From Thermococci archaeon (GTDB lineage: Archaea > Methanobacteriota_B > Thermococci > Thermococcales > Thermococcaceae), in NCBI GenBank assembly GCA_003663525.1, contig QMUF01000107.1, forward strand, positions 1 to 5,644: 5,644 bases of DNA, given 5' to 3'. Below, one piece after another: positions 1 to 5,590 of this stretch (position 1 is the stretch's first letter; each line of letters opens with the position of its first letter). The notes under the pieces were generated by a model. The model saw nothing but the letters and a program-made list of their open reading frames with translations. It ran no database searches and was not told the DNA's origin. A program made the position numbers and the translations under genes.

Positions 1-534
1 CTTTTTGTTTATGTGACTCCTTCTTCTTTAGGAATTCGTAGAGCTGAAAAGACAGTTGAAGTTAAAGATGAATTCTTTTTACAAATAGAACATATATTTC
101 GAGAAGTCCTTGAGTTAGCCATAGAACTAAGCCTAGAAGGAAGAGAAGGTAAACCAGTGGGCACAATATTTGTGATAGGAGATACAAGGAATGTTATCCG
201 GCACTCCCACCAGATGGTACCCAATCCATTCAAAGGATACAAAATAAACATCTTGGACCGAAGCACTCGAGAAATAATAAAGGAATTTGCCTTCTTGGAT
301 GGGGCCTTTATTATAAACAAGTCCGGTAGAGTGTTATGTGCAGGAAGATATCTGGATATTGATCTCAAAAAGGTGATTGTACGAATCCCCTCAGGGTTAG
401 GAAGTCGACATTTAGCAGCTGCTGGAATATCAAAGTTAACAAAGGCTATTGCAATCACAGTGTCGGAAAGTGGAATTGTTAGAGTATTTAAAAATGGAAA
501 AATTATCTTTGAATACAATCCCCGGTTGGACTAA
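1..534 (+). CDS. dacZ: DisA_N-domain protein, predicted archaeal diadenylate cyclase (5' end cut by window)
   Basis: Predicted to make the second messenger c-di-AMP from two ATP in the cytoplasm. Counting from the GTG at 13, the DisA_N signatures are visible: DGA at residues 96-98 (within FLDGAFII) and GSRHLAAAG at 130-138. The bacterial consensus has RHR at the second site; here the third position is Leu. The frame stays open through positions 1-12 to the window edge and there is no room to see a Shine-Dalgarno site before the GTG, so I treat the gene as 5'-partial. Known archaeal DacZ proteins carry an N-terminal pyruvate-kinase-like domain before DisA_N, which fits a missing N-terminus. 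The TAA at 532-534 lies 10 bases from the stop of the convergent nucleotidyltransferase. Family assignment is firm; activity is inferred, and the symbol follows the haloarchaeal enzyme. Confidence 0.82.
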   Translation, partial: LFVYVTPSSLGIRRAEKTVEVKDEFFLQIEHIFREVLELAIELSLEGREGKPVGTIFVIGDTRNVIRHSHQMVPNPFKGYKINILDRSTREIIKEFAFLDGAFIINKSGRVLCAGRYLDIDLKKVIVRIPSGLGSRHLAAAGISKLTKAIAITVSESGIVRVFKNGKIIFEYNPRLD

Positions 535-544
535 AAGAAAAAGA
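531..544 (-). terminator. T-run terminator after the nucleotidyltransferase gene
   Basis: Read on the minus strand, the bases right after the TGA are TCTTTTTCTTTTAG, a T-rich tract of the kind that ends transcription in Thermococcales without a hairpin. It overlaps the last codons and stop of the convergent cyclase gene. No equivalent T-run is seen on the plus strand for the cyclase gene within the next 20 bases. Confidence 0.5.
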
Positions 545-1786
545 TCAGAAGAGCCATTGATTTTCAATACATTCATCACACGGTGGCTTCTCTGCTGCGA
601 TAGCTTTAAATTTTGTATAAATGCACTCTGGAAGTCCCAAAGGACATCTCTCTGGCGTAAGTTCTGGTCTAACTTTTGTTGGATCGAGCTTTATCCTCAG
701 ATATGCCTCGTATTCCTCCACTTTCTTCCATGGAAGCACTTTTGCACCATATATAACAAGGTTCTCGTAGATTTTAGCGTAGTCTCCAATTACTGCATTC
801 TCCTTCAAAATAACATTTCTTCCAACTACAACACCCTCTCCGAGTATGGAATCCTTCAATTCGCTTCTCTCCTTTATTATATCGTGACCGAGGAGAATTG
901 ATCTTTTAAGATACACTTTGTCCTCCACAATAGTATTCGGGCCAATGTATGTATACGCCTTAATCTTAACACCATGTCCTATTTTGACTCCGCTATCTAT
1001 ATAGACAGGTCCCTGGATCTCCACATCCTCTGGAACCTCAACATTCTCTTTAATCGTGTAATACCCATTATTTTTAGCGATTTCGTCTAGAATAACTTGG
1101 TGGGCATAGAAGAAATCCTCTGGAGTTCCCAAGTCTACCCAGTAATTATTCCTAGGCATCATATAACCGTGTGCTAATCCTTGAGCAACAAATTTCGGAA
1201 GAACCTCCCTCTCAAAATAAATCTCTTTGCCTTTTGGTATCTCGTTAAGAATCTCTTTGTTAACCATGTATATTCCAGCATCTATAAGATTGCTCTTGGG
1301 CCTTAAAGGTTTTTCTTCAAAATCAACTATCTTCCCTTCTTCATCAGTTATTACTACACCATATTTTTCCGGATCATATACTTTCGTGAGGGCCACTGTG
1401 ATAAGAGCATCATTTGCTCTATGTGCCTTTATAAGTTCTTCAAAGTTAAAATTGGTAAACACATCACCATAAATTACCAGAAATTCATCGCTTACCACTT
1501 CTTCGACATTTTTAAGTGCTCCACCTGTCTCCAGAGGCATTGGATCGTTAATGAAGCGGATGTCCTTGGGATAATCACTCATCTTGTCCTCAATAAATTC
1601 TCTAATCTCGCCCCTCATGTAGTGAACTGAAAGTATGACTTCATCAATTTCACTTATTTTTTCCAAATTTTCAAGGATATACTGAAGATTCGGCCTACCA
1701 AGAACTGGGATCATTGGTTTGGGTCTAGTTGAAGAGAGCGGCCTTAACCTTGTTCCGAAACCACCAGCAAGAATAACTGCCTTCAT
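545..1786 (-). CDS. Sugar-phosphate nucleotidyltransferase with beta-helix domain and four-Cys tail (mannose-1-P guanylyltransferase-like)
   Basis: Predicted cytoplasmic enzyme that joins a sugar-1-phosphate to an NTP, giving an NDP-sugar and pyrophosphate. The N-terminal Rossmann-like NTP_transferase domain spans about residues 1-235: LAGGFGTRLRP at 6-16, the RPKP lysine K23, LETGGAL at 85-91, metal-site GD at 107-108, EEKP at 157-160, DAGIY at 169-173 and VDLGTPEDF at 217-225. Residues about 247-350 show hexapeptide-type (V/I-x-G) repeats of a left-handed beta-helix, as in GCD1/ManC-like GDP-mannose pyrophosphorylases. The last 35 residues hold all four cysteines of the protein (C381, C388, C403, C406), an atypical extension. 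The sugar and nucleotide cannot be fixed from sequence: GDP-mannose is my first guess, UDP- or dTDP-sugars are possible. ATG 1784-1786 is preceded by GGTGAT at 1790-1795 with a 3-base spacer. The gene has its own TATA box and follows feoC by 99 bases. Confidence 0.9.
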   Translation of the reverse strand: MKAVILAGGFGTRLRPLSSTRPKPMIPVLGRPNLQYILENLEKISEIDEVILSVHYMRGEIREFIEDKMSDYPKDIRFINDPMPLETGGALKNVEEVVSDEFLVIYGDVFTNFNFEELIKAHRANDALITVALTKVYDPEKYGVVITDEEGKIVDFEEKPLRPKSNLIDAGIYMVNKEILNEIPKGKEIYFEREVLPKFVAQGLAHGYMMPRNNYWVDLGTPEDFFYAHQVILDEIAKNNGYYTIKENVEVPEDVEIQGPVYIDSGVKIGHGVKIKAYTYIGPNTIVEDKVYLKRSILLGHDIIKERSELKDSILGEGVVVGRNVILKENAVIGDYAKIYENLVIYGAKVLPWKKVEEYEAYLRIKLDPTKVRPELTPERCPLGLPECIYTKFKAIAAEKPPCDECIENQWLF

Positions 1787-1815
1787 ATTATCACCAATAA
1801 TACATTAGAGTATAA

Positions 1816-1829
1816 CCTTATATATTTTA
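1816..1829 (-). promoter_or_regulatory. Predicted TATA box of the nucleotidyltransferase gene
   Basis: The minus strand reads TAAAATATATAAGG here, a good archaeal TATA element with purine-rich bases before it. Its centre is about 36 bases from the ATG at 1786, so transcription would start near 1795-1800, giving a leader of roughly 10 bases that still contains the GGTGAT Shine-Dalgarno site. This argues that the gene can be transcribed independently of feo. Confidence 0.6.
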
Positions 1830-1885
1830 CGTGGATTAAATATACCCTCAGTGAACATGTTTTGAGCCATGTACATTAGACATCT

Positions 1886-2125
1886 TCATTTTTTCATCTG
1901 ATATATATTACCCTTAAAAATAATACAACTCCCTAGACAAATCTTTTTCAATGGGCAACTCCCACATGATTCTCCTATTTCAATTTTTTCAACATATCCC
2001 AAGCTCTCAAGAATCTTTATAATTCCCTCCACTTCTTCTGCAGATATCTCCAATCTCTCAGCTATCTCTTTTGAGGTTCTTGCACCCTCTTTTATCAACT
2101 CCAAGATATCATCCAGTTTTCCCAT
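1886..2125 (-). CDS. feoC: FeoC-like winged-helix protein with four-Cys metal/Fe-S motif
   Basis: Small cytoplasmic partner or regulator of the Fe(II) transporter. With the start at 2125 it is 79 residues, matching the usual FeoC size of about 75-90. Residues about 5-50 form a winged helix-turn-helix (ILELIKEGARTSKEIAERL, then ISAEEVEGIIKILESLGYV). It is followed by C54-x2-C57-x5-C63-x3-C67, the place where bacterial FeoC proteins carry cysteines that can bind a [4Fe-4S] cluster. The longest frame begins at a TTG (2138-2140), but GGTGAGG at 2129-2135 lies 3 bases before the ATG at 2123-2125, so that ATG is chosen. It is the last gene of feoABC, 18 bases after the feoB stop. Whether it binds DNA, or instead regulates FeoB stability or GTPase activity, cannot be told here. 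A generic HTH regulator is the alternative, but position and cysteines favour FeoC. Confidence 0.8.
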   Translation of the reverse strand: MGKLDDILELIKEGARTSKEIAERLEISAEEVEGIIKILESLGYVEKIEIGESCGSCPLKKICLGSCIIFKGNIYQMKK

Positions 2126-2128
2126 ATA

Positions 2129-2135
2129 CCTCACC
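2129..2135 (-). promoter_or_regulatory. Shine-Dalgarno site deciding the feoC start
   Basis: GGTGAGG on the minus strand, 3 bases upstream of the ATG at 2123-2125. It lies downstream of the TTG at 2140 that would open the longest frame, so the TTG start is unlikely. Confidence 0.65.
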
Positions 2136-2143
2136 AGCAATAA

Positions 2144-4189
2144 TTAAAGGCCCAAGAATAACCCAATATTATATACTAAAACTCCAATAATGCTTGAGAG
2201 CAATAAATTATAGATCACGGCTACTGTGGCCCATTTATTCCCTCCTTCAGCTCTTATTGCCCCAATAGTAGCTATACATGGAATATAAAGGGTAGTAACT
2301 AAAGCCAATACAAATGCTTGCAACGATGTCATTGCAACGCGCATCAGCATTATCAAAGCTTCTTCATTTTCACCTATACCGTAAATCACACCGTAAGTTG
2401 CAATAACGTTCTCCTTAGCAATTATTCCAAAAATCAGGCTCACAGCTGCTTTCCAATCAAGTCCCATAAGCATTGTGAAGGGCTCAAAAACTTTTCCAAG
2501 TTTCTCTGCATAGCTTAACCCACTCCCCATGGCCTGAGGATAACTACTGAGGTACCATATTGCAATTGAGCCGAAAAGTATTACCGTCCCCGCTTTTCTC
2601 AGAAACTCCTTGCTTCTCTCCCAAGAGTGAATTAAAGCAATTTTCCAAGATGGTATAGCATATTCCGGAAGTTCCATTACAAAGGGACTTTCCTCTCCTT
2701 TGATAACAAACTTTCCAAGTATCAATGCTGAGAGCAGAGCAAGGAAAAGTGAGATTGCATATATCCCAACGGCTACCAATGCTTTATGCTTACTAAAGAA
2801 TACTCCCGTCAAAAAAGTTATTACAACCATCCTCGCGCTGCAAGGCACGAGAGGATTAACAAGCATGGTGAGTATTCTATCTCTTTCATCTTCCAGTGTC
2901 CGTGTAGACATTATTGCCGGGACATTACACCCAAACGCAAGCACCATTGGAATGAAACTCTTACCTGGAAGCCCGAATATACGCATGATCTTCTCCATGA
3001 CAGTAGCTGCCCTTGCCATGTACCCACTATCTTCAAGTATTGACATTGCAACAAACAGTAGAAAGACTAGTGGGAAAAAGCTCAACACTGAGCCCACTCC
3101 ACCTATAATTCCATTGACAATAAGCCCTCTAAGGGTTTCATTTCCAATATGAGGGGCTATAAGTTGACCGAATGAAACAAAGGTGTTATCTAAAAATTCT
3201 TGCAGAGGCGTCCCAATAGTGAATACAAATTTGAATAAGAGATAAAATACTCCCAAAAGAGTAAAAATACCATATAATGGGTGAGTGAGGATCTTATCCA
3301 TGCAATCACTAAAGGTTTCGTGAACTTCCCCAAAATGAATAACGAATTGGTGCATTAACTTGTCAATGAATTCATACTTTTGATTGGCAATAACTATATC
3401 TAAGGGATGCTTGTAATACCTCTCTAACTCGCTTATATGAATAAGTATTTCATCCATTTTTTTAGGACCTAAATAATTCAAAACAAGCTTTATTACTTCT
3501 TGGTCTCTTGTAAGGAGTTTTATGGCAAGCCAACGAACATTATACCATTGGGCCAAAGGGGTTTCACTTAAAACACCAGATATATGGCCTATCTCCTGTT
3601 CTATAGGTTCATCATAAATCGGAGTAATTGGATTCGTGGTTGCTTTTCCCTCTGCCATTCCAGATATCATTGCTTTTAATTCCTCAACCCCTTCTCCACT
3701 TTTAGCATTCGTTGGGATGACCGGAACCCCAATAACTTTTTCCATTTTCTTTACATCAAAGCTTATTCCTCTCTTTTTTGCAATATCTATTTTGTTAAGA
3801 GCAATTATCACATTTTTAATTCCCATCTCAAAAATTTCCATTGTCAAAAAGAGATTTCTCATAAGAGATGATGAATCCACAATATCAACTACTACATCAG
3901 CGTTACTACCAAGCAAAAAATTCCTTGCAATGAGTTCATCAATAGAACTGGCAGTAAGAGAATAAGTACCTGGCAAATCTATAACCAAAAACTCCTTATC
4001 ATGATACTTTAATATTCCCTCCTTCTTCTCAACCGTTACACCCGGCCAATTCCCTACATGTTGTCTTAATCCTGTTAAACCATTGAATATAGTAGTTTTC
4101 CCTACATTAGGGTTACCTGCCAAGGCTATAACTCTTAGCCCTTGTTTCTTGTTTTTAGAGATATACTTGAGGTCATGGCACTCGTTCAT
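2144..4189 (-). CDS. feoB: Ferrous iron transport protein B (GTPase-gated Fe(II) transporter)
   Basis: Inner-membrane Fe(II) importer, 681 residues. The cytoplasmic NFeoB GTPase has all five G motifs: G1 GNPNVGKT (25-32), G2 T52 in GVTVE, G3 DLPG (71-74), G4 NKID (132-135), G5 NAKSG (161-165). A helical GDI-type linker follows to about 290. The membrane part starts near 303 and holds two Gate (nucleoside-recognition-like) domains around FeoB_C: GSVLSFFPLVFLL (366-378), FGCNVPAIMSTRTLEDERDR (419-438), NPLVPCSAR (445-453), AKENVIATYG (591-600), YIPCIATIGA (635-644). C421, C450 and C638 match the conserved pore cysteines described in bacterial FeoB. It is shorter than E. coli FeoB (773) and ends at GLFLGL without a Cys-rich tail. 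The ATG overlaps the feoA stop by one base (TAATG), with AGGAGGGAG at 4195-4203 in the feoA end as ribosome site. Confidence 0.98.
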   Translation of the reverse strand: MNECHDLKYISKNKKQGLRVIALAGNPNVGKTTIFNGLTGLRQHVGNWPGVTVEKKEGILKYHDKEFLVIDLPGTYSLTASSIDELIARNFLLGSNADVVVDIVDSSSLMRNLFLTMEIFEMGIKNVIIALNKIDIAKKRGISFDVKKMEKVIGVPVIPTNAKSGEGVEELKAMISGMAEGKATTNPITPIYDEPIEQEIGHISGVLSETPLAQWYNVRWLAIKLLTRDQEVIKLVLNYLGPKKMDEILIHISELERYYKHPLDIVIANQKYEFIDKLMHQFVIHFGEVHETFSDCMDKILTHPLYGIFTLLGVFYLLFKFVFTIGTPLQEFLDNTFVSFGQLIAPHIGNETLRGLIVNGIIGGVGSVLSFFPLVFLLFVAMSILEDSGYMARAATVMEKIMRIFGLPGKSFIPMVLAFGCNVPAIMSTRTLEDERDRILTMLVNPLVPCSARMVVITFLTGVFFSKHKALVAVGIYAISLFLALLSALILGKFVIKGEESPFVMELPEYAIPSWKIALIHSWERSKEFLRKAGTVILFGSIAIWYLSSYPQAMGSGLSYAEKLGKVFEPFTMLMGLDWKAAVSLIFGIIAKENVIATYGVIYGIGENEEALIMLMRVAMTSLQAFVLALVTTLYIPCIATIGAIRAEGGNKWATVAVIYNLLLSSIIGVLVYNIGLFLGL

Positions 4190-4419
4190 TACTGCTCCCT
4201 CCTAACAATTATCCTCTCTGCAATCCCTCTACCTAGAGCAAGCCTTGTACTACCAAGAGCAATAATATAGGGACCTGGAAAACCAGTTTTTATAACTACG
4301 ATTTTTGTCCCTGGAGCAATTCCCATTCCCAAAAGCCTTTGTCTAGCCCTATGGCCCCCCCGAACATCAACAACAGTCCCCCTTTCCCCTTCTCGCATCT
4401 GACTTAATCGTACATACAT
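4189..4419 (-). CDS. feoA: Ferrous iron transport protein A (FeoA)
   Basis: Small cytoplasmic SH3-fold protein that works with FeoB in Fe(II) uptake and is required for full transport in bacteria. 76 residues from the start at 4419. It shows the FeoA pattern: an N-terminal RLSQMREGERGTVVDV strand region, then RLLGMGIAPGTKI, GPYIIAL, and a final strand with LALGRGIAERIIV. The longest frame opens at an ATG at 4429-4431, but GGTGAT at 4424-4429 overlaps that codon and lies 4 bases before the ATG at 4417-4419, so the latter is the start. First gene of feoABC; its TAA shares one base with the feoB ATG, suggesting translational coupling. A DtxR-like inverted repeat sits 5' of the Shine-Dalgarno site. 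Confidence 0.95.
   Translation of the reverse strand: MYVRLSQMREGERGTVVDVRGGHRARQRLLGMGIAPGTKIVVIKTGFPGPYIIALGSTRLALGRGIAERIIVRREQ
4195..4203 (-). promoter_or_regulatory. feoB Shine-Dalgarno site inside the feoA end
   Basis: AGGAGGGAG on the minus strand lies in the last codons of feoA, about 5 bases before the feoB ATG at 4187-4189. It supports that start and coupled translation through the TAATG overlap. Confidence 0.7.
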
Positions 4420-4423
4420 GAGT

Positions 4424-4429
4424 ATCACC
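4424..4429 (-). promoter_or_regulatory. Shine-Dalgarno site deciding the feoA start
   Basis: GGTGAT on the minus strand, complementary to the archaeal 16S 3' end, with a 4-base spacer to the ATG at 4417-4419. It overlaps the upstream ATG at 4431, which therefore is not the start. Confidence 0.75.
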
Positions 4430-4430
4430 A

Positions 4431-4444
4431 TTAGGTAAACCTAA
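4431..4444. promoter_or_regulatory. Candidate DtxR-type metal-responsive operator of the feo operon
   Basis: TTAGGTAAACCTAA is a perfect inverted repeat: 6-base arms TTAGGT/ACCTAA around a 2-base centre. The arms match the TTAGG/CCTAA half-sites of the DtxR/IdeR iron-box family. It lies between the predicted promoter and the feoA Shine-Dalgarno site, where a bound repressor would block initiation or early elongation. The 2-base loop makes an RNA hairpin unlikely, so a protein-binding DNA site is the better reading. The regulator itself is not in the window. Confidence 0.6.
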
Positions 4445-4456
4445 CTCTACTTTGAA

Positions 4457-4478
4457 ATGTATAGTTGACTTTAAAAAG
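4457..4478 (-). promoter_or_regulatory. Predicted feo operon core promoter (two possible TATA boxes)
   Basis: On the minus strand CTTTTTAAAG (4469-4478) is an AT-rich TATA-like element with a purine-rich AAATC-type sequence before it. It predicts a start near 4447 and a leader of about 28 bases. CTATACAT (4457-4464) is a second candidate, predicting a start near 4434, inside the inverted repeat. In either case the operator lies at or just downstream of the start. Confidence 0.45.
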
Positions 4479-4505
4479 ATTTGGTAGATCTAAAATTCTA
4501 AAAAG

Positions 4506-4518
4506 TTTGAAGTTCAAA
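4506..4518. repeat. 13-bp inverted repeat upstream of the feo promoter
   Basis: TTTGAAGTTCAAA is a perfect inverted repeat with 6-base arms and a 1-base centre, about 30 bases upstream of the nearer TATA candidate. A second perfect palindrome, TAGATCTA, is at 4485-4492. They could be activator or second repressor sites, or chance in AT-rich DNA. The T6 run on the minus strand beside it (4516-4521) could also help termination from the upstream gene. Confidence 0.3.
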
Positions 4519-4566
4519 AAACAAGCGGTTCATGGTCATAGCATCCTAATTACCCATTTCATAAAC

Positions 4567-4580
4567 CAAAATAAAAAGAA
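4567..4580 (-). terminator. T-run terminator after the AI-2E-family gene
   Basis: The minus strand reads TTCTTTTTATTTTG about 17 bases after the TAG stop at 4597-4599. This is a typical Thermococcales oligo-T terminator without a strong hairpin, and it separates the AI-2E-family transcript from the feo operon. Confidence 0.5.
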
Positions 4581-4596
4581 TTTAAATGAACATAGC

Positions 4597-5586
4597 CTAA
4601 GTTTTCTCTTGTTGCTCTTTCCACTCTTCCAGCAAAGTTAATAATAAACCCAATGCCACTGGTCCAACAATAATTCCTTTTATTCCAAATGCCATTATCC
4701 CTCCAAAGATTCCAATCAATGCAAGTGCAGAATTCATTTTTGCTCCTTCTGCGACTAATTTTGGCCTAATTGTGATGTCCGGTCCTGGGGAGATGAGAAG
4801 GGCCCCATAAATTGCAAACATTATTCCTGCAAAGATTTGTCCCTGCGTAAGGAGGTATATTGCTCCCGCTAACCATATCAACCACCCACCAATAACGGGG
4901 AGAAGTTCAAGCACCACACAGACAACACCTGCAGCAATTGATCCGCTTAAATCTGCAACCCTGAATACATAAAAGCCCAGTGTTAGTATAACGCCCTTAG
5001 AAACACTTAACATAAGCCATGTTCTCAAGATAGCATTTAAGGTGTCTCTTGCTTTTTCAATCAACTCTATGCCAAGATCCCTCCTCTCTTCTGGAAGGAG
5101 ACTGTAAAGTTCAGCCGAAAGACGATGAGAATGAATCAGTATACCATAGAACACCACTATAAAAATAATCGCTTGTAAGAGTAACTTTGGAATTGAAAGA
5201 GTATAACTCAAAAGATATTCACTCAATTTCTCCGAAACCCTTTCAAATAAAATTGTAGCTGATTGTGCTATATCGGGAGGAAGCTCAAGACTTATGAACC
5301 ATTCAAGGGATTCGTTTATATAATTCACAAGAGATCCCGTAACATCTCTGAACCACAAAGCTACTCCAAAAATAAACCCTACGAGCAAAAGACTCATAAT
5401 AGCTGAAAGCACAATTGCTGAGTCTTTTGATCCAATTTTCTGAGCAAGCCTTGTGTGAACCGGGTGAAGAATATAAGCAACAGTTAAGGCGAAAATCATC
5501 GGTGTTATTAATGGCTCAACGGTTTTCCAGACTATAAAAAGAATAATAACCGAGACCACAACCCATACAACATGTTCAGTCTTCAT
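4597..5586 (-). CDS. AI-2E/PerM family membrane protein (predicted transporter)
   Basis: Polytopic membrane protein of 329 residues, close to the family norm of about 340. Hydrophobic segments are seen at about 6-20, 25-40, 57-79, 134-152, 190-208, 213-245, 250-265 and 284-320, with an amphipathic soluble stretch at 81-133 as is usual for the family. Family hallmarks are LELLPVIGGWLIWL (226-239), DITIRPKLV (270-278), and the C-terminal GIFGGIMAFGIKGIIVGPVA (292-311). Members have been linked to autoinducer-2 export, or to Na+(Li+)/H+ antiport in some bacteria; the substrate in archaea is not known and should not be read as AI-2. The ATG at 5584-5586 follows GAGGAG (5595-5600) with 8 bases between. 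The stop of an upstream gene is only 4 bases away, so the two are probably cotranscribed. A T-run follows the TAG stop. Confidence 0.9.
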   Translation of the reverse strand: MKTEHVVWVVVSVIILFIVWKTVEPLITPMIFALTVAYILHPVHTRLAQKIGSKDSAIVLSAIMSLLLVGFIFGVALWFRDVTGSLVNYINESLEWFISLELPPDIAQSATILFERVSEKLSEYLLSYTLSIPKLLLQAIIFIVVFYGILIHSHRLSAELYSLLPEERRDLGIELIEKARDTLNAILRTWLMLSVSKGVILTLGFYVFRVADLSGSIAAGVVCVVLELLPVIGGWLIWLAGAIYLLTQGQIFAGIMFAIYGALLISPGPDITIRPKLVAEGAKMNSALALIGIFGGIMAFGIKGIIVGPVALGLLLTLLEEWKEQQEKT

Positions 5587-5590
5587 ATCA

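Noticed and set aside
9..518. Long minus-strand open frame opposite the DisA_N gene
   Set aside because: Exact antisense of a gene with clear DisA_N motifs; its translation has no recognisable domain.
449..901. 150-codon plus-strand frame across the convergent junction
   Set aside because: It runs through the end of the cyclase and antisense to the nucleotidyltransferase in another frame; the translation is rich in Cys/Trp/Phe, has no domain, and no Shine-Dalgarno site is seen.
1227..1630. Plus-strand open frames antisense to the nucleotidyltransferase
   Set aside because: Shadow frames without ribosome sites or family features, opposite strongly conserved catalytic motifs.
1855..1872. Hairpin ACATG/CATGT as a feo terminator
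   Set aside because: Only 5 base pairs, and no T-run follows on the minus strand.
2700..3152. Plus-strand open frames antisense to feoB (also 2318-2518, 2786-3043 and 3636-3965)
   Set aside because: Shadows of the FeoB reading frame with no ribosome site, no family motifs and low-complexity Ser/Thr/Ile composition.
4500..4545. Tiny minus-strand ORF (13 codons, MTMNRLFFELQTF) in the feo upstream region
   Set aside because: No Shine-Dalgarno site, and it lies upstream of the predicted feo promoter, so a leader-peptide role is not supported.
4571..4590. TATA-like TTTAAAT on the plus strand
   Set aside because: No plus-strand gene follows; the tract is better explained as the T-run terminator of the minus-strand AI-2E-family gene.
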